Of a stretch of 64,000 bases of DNA, positions 29,725 through 38,479 are shown one piece after another (position 1 is the stretch's first letter; each line of letters opens with the position of its first letter). Source of the DNA: Microbacterium radiodurans (GTDB lineage: Bacteria > Actinomycetota > Actinomycetes > Actinomycetales > Microbacteriaceae). A program made the translations under genes and the position numbers. A model generated the notes under the pieces. The model saw only the letters and a program-made list of their open reading frames with translations, ran no database searches and was not told the origin of the DNA. The DNA lies in assembly GCF_008710705.1 (NCBI RefSeq), contig NZ_VYRZ01000002.1, positions 372,001-436,000 on the forward strand. The letters are read 5' to 3'.

Positions 29725-30495
29725 TCAGCCCAGCCAGTCCGCGAGCGACGCGATCTCCACGCCCTCGGATTCGAGCCCCGCGCGGATGCTCCGCGCGAGG
29801 TCGATCGCGCCGGGTGTGTCGCCGTGGACGAGCACCGTGTCGCAGGCGACCGGGATGGGCACGCCGTTGCGGCTCTCGATCACTCCGTCGACCACCATGC
29901 GCACGGTCCGCCGCCGGATCTCGTCGGCGTCGTGGATGACGGCTCCGGGCTCGGTCCGACGCACGAGGGTGCCGTCGTCCTCGTAGGCGCGGTCGGCGAT
30001 CCCGACGATGCCGACGCGAAGACCCGCCGCTCGCGCGGCGTCGGCGAGCCTGCCGTCCTGGGCGAGGACGATGAGGTCCGGGGCGAGCCGCTTCGCGGCG
30101 TCGGCCACGGCCTCGGCGTAGTCCTCCCGGACGGCGACGAGGTTGCCGAGCCGCCCGTGCGGTGCGAGATGGGTGACGGTGGTGCCGTTGTACGCCGCGA
30201 TCGCCTGGAGCGCGCCGAACTGGTAGAGCACGTCCGTCCGCACCTCGTCGGCGGTCAGGCCCATGTCCCGGCGTCCGAAGCCCTGGAGGTCCGGGAAGGA
30301 CGGGTGGGCACCGACGCCGACGCCCCGCTGAACGCAGGCGCGGACGGTCTCGTCCATGATCTGCGAGTCGCCGGCGTGGAATCCGCAGGCGATGTTCGCC
30401 GACGTGAGGACGTCGAGGAGCGCCGCATCGTCGCCCATCCGCCACGGGCCGAAGCCTTCGCCGAGGTCGGCCACGAGGTCGATTCTCCGAGTCAT
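29725..30495 (-). CDS. pxpA: 5-oxoprolinase subunit A-like (LamB/YcsF family)
   Basis: 256 residues. DLVADLGEGFGPW, TSANIACGFHAGD, GVGVGAHPSFPDLQGFGRR and VLVHGDTPGA are family runs; the Asp and His residues in them line the metal-binding barrel. First gene of an eight-gene operon whose members are separated by at most 14 bases or overlap. AGGAG lies upstream of the ATG. Common versions begin with LNxDLGE; here LVADLGE, a small deviation that fits a variant substrate. Confidence 0.92.
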   Translation of the reverse strand: MTRRIDLVADLGEGFGPWRMGDDAALLDVLTSANIACGFHAGDSQIMDETVRACVQRGVGVGAHPSFPDLQGFGRRDMGLTADEVRTDVLYQFGALQAIAAYNGTTVTHLAPHGRLGNLVAVREDYAEAVADAAKRLAPDLIVLAQDGRLADAARAAGLRVGIVGIADRAYEDDGTLVRRTEPGAVIHDADEIRRRTVRMVVDGVIESRNGVPIPVACDTVLVHGDTPGAIDLARSIRAGLESEGVEIASLADWLG

Positions 30496-30532
30496 CTCCA
30501 GCTCCTCTCGTCGTTGATATCGCTGTCGTCAC

Positions 30533-30647
30533 AGACTAGGACGGCGGCACGAAGGAGTGCGGGATCGTGCCATCACCGTGCCAACGTCGGAAGGTCTTCC
30601 CCGGGAACCGGCGCCGGTTTGGAGCGCTCCTGGCAATCCACGTGCCA
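30533..30647 (-). promoter_or_regulatory. pxpA operon promoter with tandem TGGCAC sites
   Basis: Read on the minus strand: TAGTCT (30533-30538) as -10, a weak -35 CGCACT (30556-30561, 17-bp spacer), then, 4 bases upstream, two heptamers TGGCACG (30566-30572, 30577-30583) at an 11-bp step. A third copy lies at 30641-30647, facing a TGGCA at 30631-30635 on the plus strand. Strict spacing next to a poor -35 suggests an activator. The remaining bases to 30656 show nothing else. Confidence 0.65.
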
Positions 30648-30656
30648 TCACGCTCA

Positions 30657-31481
30657 TCACGGCGCGAACTGCGGTGCCCGCAGAAGGGAGCGCAGGTACG
30701 CCATGGATTCGACGAAGTCGTCGTCCTCGTGCGGCTCGCACTTCGCTTCCACCGTGAGCGTGCCGGCGTAGCCGTCCGCGCGCAGGGCGTCGATCTGACC
30801 TGCGATGTCGGTCTCCCCGGTGCCGAACCGCTGCCACACCATTCGTCCGTCGATGAAGCTGCCGTCCTTGAGGTGCACGTCGCGGATGTGGAGTTTCAGC
30901 AGCTCGTAGCTGTCACGGAAGTGACGCCGCTCGGATTCGTAGAGATTGCCCGTGTCCCAGACGTACCCGAAGTTCGACCGGCCGACCCCGTCGAGCAGCC
31001 GCGCGCAGTTCTCTCCGGTGTCCGCCCACGAGCCGGGGATGTTCTCCAGGAGAAGCGAGAAGCCCCGACTGGCAGCCACGTCCGCGGCCTCGCCGAGGAG
31101 GTCGATGACCTGTTCGATGTCGTCCTCGGCATCGAGCGGGCTGCGCTCGATGCCGAACGTGATGAGGGTGTCGACGTCGATCTTCTCCGCCAAATCCAGG
31201 CTCATCGAGAGGATCTCGGTCGAGTGGAAGCCGATCAGGTCGCTGTGGAGATCCGCTTTGAACAATCCCGGCGAGACGGCGGAATAGTGGATGCCGTACT
31301 CCCCCGCCACGCTCTTGAGGCGGCCCCAGGCGGCGGCTTCGACGACAGGGAAGCGTTTGGCCTCCACCATTCGGATCTCGAAGTTGCGCACGCCCTGCGC
31401 CGTGGCCATCGTGAAGATCTTGTGGAAGGCCCCGGTCGATCGATCGGGGGTGACTTCGTCGGTGACGGTGGACAGGATCAT
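30657..31481 (-). CDS. Sugar phosphate isomerase/epimerase family protein (TIM barrel)
   Basis: 274 residues of the xylose-isomerase-like AP-endonuclease-2 fold. Metal ligands can be assigned to SLLLENIPGSWAD (Glu), VWDTGN (Asp), LHIRDVHLKDG (His) and LTVEAKCEPHEDDD (Glu). Members include hydroxypyruvate isomerase, tagatose/psicose epimerases and inosose dehydratase. 35 bases after the second permease gene, thus last gene of the ABC importer operon and likely acts on the imported compound. Confidence 0.82.
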   Translation of the reverse strand: MILSTVTDEVTPDRSTGAFHKIFTMATAQGVRNFEIRMVEAKRFPVVEAAAWGRLKSVAGEYGIHYSAVSPGLFKADLHSDLIGFHSTEILSMSLDLAEKIDVDTLITFGIERSPLDAEDDIEQVIDLLGEAADVAASRGFSLLLENIPGSWADTGENCARLLDGVGRSNFGYVWDTGNLYESERRHFRDSYELLKLHIRDVHLKDGSFIDGRMVWQRFGTGETDIAGQIDALRADGYAGTLTVEAKCEPHEDDDFVESMAYLRSLLRAPQFAP

Positions 31482-31516
31482 TGAATCGATTCCTTCTCTC
31501 GGAATGTGCGCGGGCA

Positions 31517-32467
31517 TCAGCCCTTGACCGCACCGGTCGTGATGCCCTTGACCAGGGAGTTCTGCAGCAGCAGGTAGACGATGAGGCTCGGCACGAGGGC
31601 GAGGAACGCACCGGCGAGGAGGACCCCCGTTCCGACCTGGACGTCCGCGCGCAGACTCGTCAGAGCGACCGTGATCATGTAGTCGCTCGTGGAGTTCGCC
31701 GCGACGAGCGGCAGCAGGTACTGATCCCAGATGCCGATGAAGCCGAAGATCGTGACGACGCCCAGCGCGGGCTTGCACAGCGGCAGCACGATCTGGAACA
31801 GCATCCGGATCTCGCCCGCCCCGTCGATGCGCGCGGCCTCCTCGATCTCGTCGGGGATGTCGCGCATAAAGGCCGTCATCACGAGGATCGAGAACGCCGA
31901 GGCCGCCACCGGCAGGATGACCGCCCACACGGTTCCGCGCAGGCTGATGCCCGTCAGCGGAACGTCGCCGAGCACGACCGCGAGCGGGACGGCGACGAGC
32001 TCCTCGGGGAGCATCATCGTCGCGAGGAAGAGTGCGAAGACCAGGGCCTGACCGCGGAAGCGGTGGCGGGCGAGCGCATACCCGGCAGTGACGGCCACGA
32101 AGGTCTGCAGCAGGAGGCCGCCGCCGGCGATCACGATGGAGTTCCCGAAGAATCCCCAGATACCGCGTTCGGAGGCGACCTCGAAGTTCTTCAGGCTCGG
32201 ATTCGTCGGGATCAGGGTCAACCGCGTCGGGTCGGAGTTGAGGTCGAAGGCGCCCGCGATCACGGTGAGGACGGGACCCGCGAAGACGTACAGCACGATC
32301 AGCGCCAGAGCGATGCGCAGGACGACCGAGGATCGCCTCCCGGCGGTCCATCCCAGGGCGGTCTCGAAGCGCTCGGAGGGGTCGCCGCGGCGGCGGCGAC
32401 GACGGCGACGCGGCGACACGATGATCGCCTCGGTCTCGGTGCGGACGGAGTGGAGCGCAGTAGTCAT
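31517..32467 (-). CDS. Carbohydrate ABC transporter permease (MalG type)
   Basis: 316 residues. Cytoplasmic Arg-rich head (RRRRRRRRG), then six membrane segments; the ATPase-contact EAA loop is EIEEAARIDGAGEIRMLFQI. Belongs to the CUT1 group. ATG overlaps the stop of the partner permease (ATGA). The operon has no ATPase gene, so a shared MsmX/UgpC-like ATPase from elsewhere must drive it. Confidence 0.92.
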   Translation of the reverse strand: MTTALHSVRTETEAIIVSPRRRRRRRRGDPSERFETALGWTAGRRSSVVLRIALALIVLYVFAGPVLTVIAGAFDLNSDPTRLTLIPTNPSLKNFEVASERGIWGFFGNSIVIAGGGLLLQTFVAVTAGYALARHRFRGQALVFALFLATMMLPEELVAVPLAVVLGDVPLTGISLRGTVWAVILPVAASAFSILVMTAFMRDIPDEIEEAARIDGAGEIRMLFQIVLPLCKPALGVVTIFGFIGIWDQYLLPLVAANSTSDYMITVALTSLRADVQVGTGVLLAGAFLALVPSLIVYLLLQNSLVKGITTGAVKG

Positions 32468-33438
32468 CACGCATCCTTCCTGCGGCGGAGGGCCGCCGCG
32501 GTCGCGAGGGTGAGGACGACGGTGACGACCAGCAGCAGAATGGATGCCGCCGACGCGATGCCCACCTCGTTCCGCTCGAACCCGAGCGAGTACGTCCGCG
32601 TCATCCAGACCTCGGTGGCGCCCGACGGGCCACCGCCGGTGAGCACCCAGACGTCCGTGAACACGCGGAGACTGCGGATCGCCGCGAGCACCAGGACGAT
32701 CGTGAGCGCGGGGCGCAGTGCCGGCACGACGATGTGACGCAGGCGCTGCATCACGCCGGCACCATCGATCGCGGCCGCCTCGTAGAGGGACCGATCGACC
32801 GCCGCGAGGCCGGCGAGGAAGATCACCATGTTGTAGGGGGCGCCCTGCCAGATGCCGACGACCATCACCGACATGAGCGCGGTGCTCGGATCCTCGAGGA
32901 ACCGCACGGGTTCGATGCCGAACAGTCCGAGCCCGGCGTTGAGATAGCCGTCCGCGGCCGGGTAGTAGATGATGCGCCAGACCTCGGCGACGACGGCCGT
33001 CGCGGTGACGACGGGGAGGAAAGCCGCGGTGCGCACGAGCCAGAGGAACTTGCTGCTGCCCTCCAGGAGCAGCGCGAGCGCGAGTCCGCCGACCAGCGCG
33101 CCGGCCGAACCGCCGACTCCCAGCAGGATGGTGTGCCAGATCGCGCTCCGGAACCGTTCGTCGCCGAGCACGGCGGCGTAGTTGGCCCACCCGACCCACT
33201 CGTCTCCGAGGAACGGTCGGACGTCGTGGAAGCTCATCCGGATCCCGGCGAACATCGGGATGAACTTGAAATAGGTGAACAGGAGCAGGGCCGGGATGAG
33301 AAAACCCCAGATGATCGAGCCGCGGCTGACTAAGCGCCGCACCCGGCCCGGTCGTCGACGCGGGTCACGGCCCACGTCGGGCGTCCGATCGGCGTCGCGC
33401 GTCGGGTCGGCGGCGCTTCGCCGGATGACGTCGGTCAT
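32467..33438 (-). CDS. Carbohydrate ABC transporter permease (MalF type)
   Basis: 323 residues with six predicted membrane segments after a 45-residue charged N-terminus; EAA loop SLYEAAAIDGAGVMQRLRHI. CUT1 permease partner of the MalG-type protein. ATG 33438 overlaps the stop of the binding-protein gene (ATGA); upstream in-frame ATGs lie within that gene. Confidence 0.92.
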   Translation of the reverse strand: MTDVIRRSAADPTRDADRTPDVGRDPRRRPGRVRRLVSRGSIIWGFLIPALLLFTYFKFIPMFAGIRMSFHDVRPFLGDEWVGWANYAAVLGDERFRSAIWHTILLGVGGSAGALVGGLALALLLEGSSKFLWLVRTAAFLPVVTATAVVAEVWRIIYYPAADGYLNAGLGLFGIEPVRFLEDPSTALMSVMVVGIWQGAPYNMVIFLAGLAAVDRSLYEAAAIDGAGVMQRLRHIVVPALRPALTIVLVLAAIRSLRVFTDVWVLTGGGPSGATEVWMTRTYSLGFERNEVGIASAASILLLVVTVVLTLATAAALRRRKDA

Positions 33439-34748
33439 CGGCCGGTCCCCTGCGCGGCGAGCTCCTCGTCCATCCGGTCGGCGAGGGCGCGGAGGCTCGC
33501 GGCATCCGCGGAGCACTGGCCGAACGACGAGTTGAAGCTCTCGGCGATGTCCTGCCGCACGACGGTGAAGTCGATGTCAGAGGGGAAGAGCCTCGAATCC
33601 TCGAGCTGCTCCTGCACGACGGCCCACCGGTCGTCGCCGTAGACGGCCACGGCGTCGATGCCTTCGTTCACGGGGAGACGGACCACGGGCTGACCCGGTG
33701 CCGTCATCCCGAGCTCCTGCCCGGCGGTCGAGATGAGGAACTCGGCGAGAGCGTGCTGCTTGTCGTGCTTGTCCGTGCTCGCTCCGAAGTAGATGCTCGT
33801 CCGCTCCTGCAGCGTGGTCGACCCGCCCGGGCCCGCGGGGGCGGTGATGACCTCGTAGGCGTCGGCTCCCGGCGTGTTGTCGAAGTTCGCGAACGCGTAG
33901 GGGCCGGTCTGGTAGATCCCGGCCTTCCCCTCCGCGAAGAACGGGGTCGCGCTCGCGTTCGTCAGCGCGCCGGGCTGCACCATCGACGGGGTGCAGATGA
34001 CGTCCTGGAGCCATTCCACGGCGGCGACGCTGTCGTCGTCGGCGATCGCCGCCGTGTACGGACCGTCCTCGCCGCTGACGATCTCGCCGCCTCGCTGCCA
34101 CAGGTAGGGCGCAGACCACCACGCGAAGAAACCCCGATCGGTCGTCCCCGGCACGGCCATGCCGAAGGTGTCTGCCACCCCGTTGCCGTCCGGGTCCTGC
34201 GTCGCGAACGCCGTCGCGAGCGCGAGCAGCTCGTCGTGCGTCTCGGGCACCTCGAATCCGAGCTTCTCGCGCCAGTCCTTCCGGATGAAGGTCACCTGGG
34301 CGTGCTGGCTGAACGGGACGCCGTAGTAGTCACCGTCGGCCATCTGCACGGAACGCCAGGAGTCCTCCGACAGCTCGTCGGCGCCGGCGATGGCGCCTCG
34401 ATCGACGGGCAGCAGCATCCCCTCGTCGACGTAGTGGGCCATGCTCGACTGGTCGTAGATCAGAACGTCCGGCAGGTCACGAGCCGCCGCCCGCGCCTGC
34501 AGCTGGGTCTCGAACTCGACGGTGGCGAGGTACTCGACCTGGATGCCCGTCTCCCGGGTGAAGGCGTCGAAGACCGCTTGATAGGTGCGCGCCGCTTCGG
34601 GGCCGCTGCGCGACCACACCTCCAGCGGCTGTCCGTCGTCCTCGCTCCCCGCGCCGCCGGGGTCAGCGCCCGCGCAGGCCGGGAGTCCCAGCAGGAGCGC
34701 GACTCCGAGCACCGCTGCGCCCGTTCGAAGGGAAGAGTTCCTCGTCAT
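33435..34748 (-). CDS. ABC transporter extracellular solute-binding protein (lipoprotein)
   Basis: 437 residues. Signal peptide with lipobox GLPAC, acidic linker, then a family-1 binding fold (DVLIYDQSSMAHYVDEG, YYGVPFSQHAQVTFIRKDW, GKAGIYQTGPYAF). Captures the solute outside the cell for the two downstream permeases. Ligand unknown; aromatic residues (FFAWWSAPYLW) suggest a ring-shaped or sugar ligand. First gene of the importer operon; TAGTGT upstream on the minus strand may be its -10. Confidence 0.92.
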   Translation of the reverse strand: MTRNSSLRTGAAVLGVALLLGLPACAGADPGGAGSEDDGQPLEVWSRSGPEAARTYQAVFDAFTRETGIQVEYLATVEFETQLQARAAARDLPDVLIYDQSSMAHYVDEGMLLPVDRGAIAGADELSEDSWRSVQMADGDYYGVPFSQHAQVTFIRKDWREKLGFEVPETHDELLALATAFATQDPDGNGVADTFGMAVPGTTDRGFFAWWSAPYLWQRGGEIVSGEDGPYTAAIADDDSVAAVEWLQDVICTPSMVQPGALTNASATPFFAEGKAGIYQTGPYAFANFDNTPGADAYEVITAPAGPGGSTTLQERTSIYFGASTDKHDKQHALAEFLISTAGQELGMTAPGQPVVRLPVNEGIDAVAVYGDDRWAVVQEQLEDSRLFPSDIDFTVVRQDIAESFNSSFGQCSADAASLRALADRMDEELAAQGTGR

Positions 34749-34983
34749 CGGTGATACCGCCTTCCTTGGCTGTAACCGTTCGTCCTCCCGGCAGAACCCG
34801 GGGTGCGGCTCACACTATGTTTCGGCGGCGCGCAGCGGGCCGGATCCCTTACGCGGAAACGCGATACCCCCATCGCGGTTCACCCGAACGCCTCGGCCAC
34901 CGCATCCGGCCACCGCTACCATCGAGGCACGGCGTGGGGAGCGCCGCGCACGAGACGACGACGACGCGCAGAGGCGGACGGCG
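34749..34983. promoter_or_regulatory. Divergent region between importer operon and lysR-type gene
   Basis: 235 bases. On the minus strand TAGTGT is a possible -10 for the importer. On the plus strand TACCAT (34917-34922) is a possible -10 for the regulator. GTTTCGGCG and CGCGGAAAC near 34819-34860 form an imperfect inverted pair, as LysR sites sometimes do. No TGGCAC heptamers are seen here, unlike the other promoters of this cluster. Confidence 0.4.
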
Positions 34984-35889
34984 ATGGACGGCAAGAAGCT
35001 CGAGGCATTCGTCAAGGCCGTCGATCTCGGGAGCATCTCGCGAGCCGCCGTCTCGCTCCACCTCACGCAGTCGGCCCTCAGCCAGCAGATCGCCTCGCTC
35101 GAGGCGTCTGTCGGGGTGCAGCTGCTCGCCCGCTCGAAGCAGGGGGTGTTCCCTACGCAGGCGGGCCGCGTGCTCTACCGGCACTGCCAGCACCTGCTGC
35201 GCGGCATGGATGAGGCGCTCACGGAGGTGCGCGCCCGCGGGGAGGGCCCGAGCGGCCGGGTGTCGGTCGGACTCGCCCCGTACAGCCTCGCGCAATCGCT
35301 CACCATCCCGCTCCTCCAGGAGGTGCGTCGGCAATACCCCAACATCGTGCTGCACATCCGGGAGAACTTCGGCGGACTCCTCAGCGAGGCGATCGCGACC
35401 GGCCAGATCGACATGGGCGTGCTCTACTCGCCTGTCTCGTTGCGTGCGGTCCGGGTCGATCCGATCGTCGTCGACGAGCTGTGCGTGCTCGCCCACGAGC
35501 GCCGCGGCCTACCCGACCCGGTGAGCTTCGCCGCACTCACCGACGTCCCGATGCTGGTCCCGACGCGTCAGCACTCGATCCGGCTCGCCATCGATGCGGG
35601 CTTCCAACGCCACGACCTGTTCCCCCGCATCGCCGGCGAGGTCGAGTCCGTCCCGAGCCTGCTCGGCGCCGTCTCGGAGGATCTCGGATGCACGGTTCTG
35701 CCGCGGAGTTCCCTGCCCCCTCTCGACGCCTACCCGTCCATCGTCGGCGTCCCTTTCGACGAGGCGATGCCCATCCGGCTCGCGTTCTGCACATCGGCGA
35801 ACGAGCCGCTGAGCGAGCCGGCCGTCGCCGTCGAGCGTGTGCTGCGGCGCCTCATCGCCGGTCATGCGACAGCCCCCACATCTGCCTGA
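34984..35889 (+). CDS. LysR-family transcription regulator
   Basis: 301 residues. N-terminal wHTH at residues 1-60 (FVKAVDLGSISRAAVSLHLT, SQQIASLEASVGVQLLARSK), then the periplasmic-binding-like effector domain (GRVSVGLAPYSLAQSLTIPL, IDMGVLYSP). It resembles the Nac/CynR side of the family. Divergent from the importer operon, which it probably controls; effector unknown. ATG 34984 chosen at the HTH start. Confidence 0.92.
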   Translation: MDGKKLEAFVKAVDLGSISRAAVSLHLTQSALSQQIASLEASVGVQLLARSKQGVFPTQAGRVLYRHCQHLLRGMDEALTEVRARGEGPSGRVSVGLAPYSLAQSLTIPLLQEVRRQYPNIVLHIRENFGGLLSEAIATGQIDMGVLYSPVSLRAVRVDPIVVDELCVLAHERRGLPDPVSFAALTDVPMLVPTRQHSIRLAIDAGFQRHDLFPRIAGEVESVPSLLGAVSEDLGCTVLPRSSLPPLDAYPSIVGVPFDEAMPIRLAFCTSANEPLSEPAVAVERVLRRLIAGHATAPTSA

Positions 35890-35924
35890 CGGGCGTGCGG
35901 ACCTCGGTGGAACACTGTCCCGGC

Positions 35925-36000
35925 CGTGCCATATTGTGCCGTTCACGTGCCACACGCCCCGGTCCGACCGGCACCGACCCCCTGCGACGGGCGCTAGTCT
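35925..36000 (+). promoter_or_regulatory. lacI-type gene promoter with three GTGCCA sites
   Basis: Heptamers CGTGCCA (35925-35931), TGTGCCG (35935-35941) and CGTGCCA (35946-35952) step by 10 and 11 bp. TAGTCT (35995-36000) is a likely -10. The heptamers are the same element as upstream of pxpA and the symporter gene, but in the opposite direction relative to the gene, which would suit autoregulation. Confidence 0.55.
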
Positions 36001-36042
36001 GCGAGTCGAGCTGCACATCGCGTGCCGCACAGGAGGAAGCAC

Positions 36043-37056
36043 ATGGTCGTCCCAGCCCGCCGCGTTCGCCGCCGCGTGACGCTCACCGAGATCGCGGAGG
36101 CCTGCGGCATCGCCCCGTCGACCGTCTCGCGCGCCTTCTCGAACCCCAACCGCGTCAGCGCCGAGATGTACGAACGCATCACGAGCAAGGCGCAGGAGAT
36201 GGGGTACGCGTCCGCGCTGCTCCCGGCAGCGGCCGACAACAGACTCGCGCGCGGCACGATCGCCCTGATCCTGCCCAACCTCACCAACCCCTTCAACCTC
36301 GACGTGATCCGCGGCGCGCAGGCCCAGATCCGCGCGGCGAGCTTCCTGCATCTGGTCGTGAGCACCGAGGAGTCCCTCCCCGTCGAGGAGCAGTGGCTGC
36401 GAGAGATGGCCCGCACCGCCGACGGCATCGTGATCTCGTCGCCGCGCATCGAGGACGAAGCTCTTCGCGCGGTCGCGCAGATCGCCCCCACCGTCATGAT
36501 CAATCGCGAGGCGCCGGGTCTGTCCGGCGTCGTCATCGACACGCCGGCCGGCCTCGCGCAGGCGGTGCAGTACCTGAACTCGCTCGGCCACGAGCGCATC
36601 GCCTACGTCCGCGGTCCCCACGGCTCCTGGACCGACCGGACGCGCTTCGACGCCATCTCCGCGTCAGCCGCCGAGCGCGAGGTCGACCTCGTGGCCGTCG
36701 GCCGGTACCAGCCCACACTGGCCAACGGCGCGGCCGCGGCGGACGCCGTCGTGCTGACCGGAGCGACAGCGTGCATCTTCTTCAACGACGTCCTCGCGAT
36801 CGGCGCGCTCGATCGGTTCCACCAGCTCGGCGTGTCGATCCCGGACGACCTGAGCGTCGTCGGATGCGACGACATCTTCGGCTCGTCGTTCTCCCACCCA
36901 CCGTTGACGACGGTCACATCGCCCGGCGAGAGCGCCGGCCGCGCGGCGGTCGACCTCCTCATCTCGCGCTTCTCGACCCGCGACCGCTCCGATCGCATCG
37001 ACCACATCTCCGCGCACCTCACCGTCCGCGCCTCCACCGCGCCCGCACCCCGCTGA
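36043..37056 (+). CDS. LacI-family transcription regulator
   Basis: 337 residues. HTH and hinge: VTLTEIAEACGIAPSTVSRA, then SNPNRVSAEMYERI. The sugar-binding-like domain starts IALILPNLTNPFNLDVIRG and ends with FGSSFSHPPLTTV. ATG 36043 has AGGAGG at the right distance. Ligand unknown; it most likely regulates part of the surrounding catabolic cluster. Converges on the symporter gene across a shared terminator. Confidence 0.93.
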   Translation: MVVPARRVRRRVTLTEIAEACGIAPSTVSRAFSNPNRVSAEMYERITSKAQEMGYASALLPAAADNRLARGTIALILPNLTNPFNLDVIRGAQAQIRAASFLHLVVSTEESLPVEEQWLREMARTADGIVISSPRIEDEALRAVAQIAPTVMINREAPGLSGVVIDTPAGLAQAVQYLNSLGHERIAYVRGPHGSWTDRTRFDAISASAAEREVDLVAVGRYQPTLANGAAAADAVVLTGATACIFFNDVLAIGALDRFHQLGVSIPDDLSVVGCDDIFGSSFSHPPLTTVTSPGESAGRAAVDLLISRFSTRDRSDRIDHISAHLTVRASTAPAPR

Positions 37057-37072
37057 GGCGCATCACGACACG

Positions 37073-37111
37073 GAGAAGGACCCGGTCGCCGTGGCGAGCC
37101 GGGTCCTTCTC
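37073..37111. terminator. Bidirectional terminator between lacI-type and symporter genes
   Basis: GAGAAGGACCCGG pairs perfectly with CCGGGTCCTTCTC (13 bp) around a 13-base loop. It lies 17 bases after one stop and 7 bases after the other. CTTCTC ends give a weak U-rich side in both directions. Confidence 0.8.
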
Positions 37112-37117
37112 GGTCGA

Positions 37118-38479
37118 TCAGCGAGCAGCGGGTAGACGGATGGATGCGGTCACGGCATCCTTCTCGCGCTCGCTCTGCTGGAGCTCGTCCACCTCGTCGA
37201 GCGAGTAGCGACGCGTCTCCTTCGCGGTGAGGGCCGCGATGACGGCGATCGCCATCAGTCCGAGCCCGAGGAGGGACGGCCCGACCCAGTCGAGCAGGTC
37301 CTCGCCGGCCAGCGCGGTCGACGCGACCGGGCCGATGGCACCGGCGATCGCGAATCCGATCTGCGTCCCCACGGCCAGGCCCGAGACACGCACGCGGTTG
37401 GGGAACATCTCCGCGAAGAACGCAGGCCATGCGGCGTTGGCCGTGGAGTAGAAGAAGCCGTTGCAGAGGATTCCGAAGAGGAAGATGAGCGGCCAATTGC
37501 CCTCGGTGATCGCCCACAGGTACGGCGCGGTCGTGACACCGGCGCCGATGGCGCCGATGATGAACACCGTGCGACGCCCGATGAGGTCGGCGATGTAGCC
37601 GGCGAACGGCGTGTAGATCAGGGCCAGCAGGCTCGCCAGCACCGGCACCCACAGCATGGTGGGACGGTCGAGGCCGTATCCCGTCGTCGCGAAGGCGACG
37701 GAGAACGTGGCGAAGAGGTAGCTGACGCCGGCGATCATCGCGCAGGCCGCGACACGGATGACGGTGACCCAGTGGAAACGCAGCACCTGCTTCATCGGGG
37801 CCAGCTGGGCACCGAGTGCCTGGGCCTCGTGGAACGCGGGCGGCTCTTCGAGCGTGCGGCGGATGATGTAGGCCACGACCACGACGATCGCTGACAGCCA
37901 GAACGGAACCCGCCACGCCCAGTCGAGGAGCTGGTCCTGCGGAAGAGCGGCGAAGGGGATGAAGACGGCCGTGGCGAGCAGACCGCCCGACGCGGATCCG
38001 CTCGTGACGAAGCTCGTCGTGAAGGCGCGCCGGTGGTCGGAGGCGTGCTCGAGGCTCATCGAGATCGCGCTCGCCTGCTCGCCCGACACGGACAGACCCT
38101 GGATGATGCGGATCACCACCAGGAGGATGGGCGCCAGAACCCCCATGTCCTCGTACGTCGGAAGGCAGCCGATGATGAACGTGCAGATGCCGATGCCGAA
38201 CAGCGTCAGCATCATGACGAACTTCCGGCCGAAGCGATCGCCGAGCGGGCCGAGGATGAACGCGCCCAGCGGACGGACGACGTACCCGACGGCGAGGGTC
38301 GCCATGCTGAGCAGCACGCGGATGCCGTCGGGCAGCTCCGGCGGGAAGAACAGCTGGTTCAGGACGAGAGCCGCGGCCGTGCCGTACACGGCGAAGTCGT
38401 AGTACTCGAGGGTGGTTCCGACCCAGGAAGCGATGGCCGCCTTCGCTGGTGTCTTCTTGGGTGTTGCGGTGTTCGTCAT
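37118..38479 (-). CDS. MHS-family MFS transporter (metabolite:H+ symporter)
   Basis: 453 residues, 12 membrane segments. The cytoplasmic loop GPLGDRFGRKFVMMLTLFGI and the IIQGLSVSGEQASAISMSLEHA run are typical of the MHS branch (shikimate, alpha-ketoglutarate, proline/betaine and citrate carriers). It probably imports an organic acid or amino-acid-like substrate with protons. GGAGG stands 5 bases before the ATG. Its promoter has the tandem TGGCAC sites shared with pxpA. Confidence 0.92.
   Translation of the reverse strand: MTNTATPKKTPAKAAIASWVGTTLEYYDFAVYGTAAALVLNQLFFPPELPDGIRVLLSMATLAVGYVVRPLGAFILGPLGDRFGRKFVMMLTLFGIGICTFIIGCLPTYEDMGVLAPILLVVIRIIQGLSVSGEQASAISMSLEHASDHRRAFTTSFVTSGSASGGLLATAVFIPFAALPQDQLLDWAWRVPFWLSAIVVVVAYIIRRTLEEPPAFHEAQALGAQLAPMKQVLRFHWVTVIRVAACAMIAGVSYLFATFSVAFATTGYGLDRPTMLWVPVLASLLALIYTPFAGYIADLIGRRTVFIIGAIGAGVTTAPYLWAITEGNWPLIFLFGILCNGFFYSTANAAWPAFFAEMFPNRVRVSGLAVGTQIGFAIAGAIGPVASTALAGEDLLDWVGPSLLGLGLMAIAVIAALTAKETRRYSLDEVDELQQSEREKDAVTASIRLPAAR

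Noticed and set aside
28014..30495. Urea amidolyase or allophanate hydrolase genes
   Set aside because: The KipI- and KipA-like parts are separate short genes next to pxpA, which is the 5-oxoprolinase layout; no biotin carboxylase or amidase is present.
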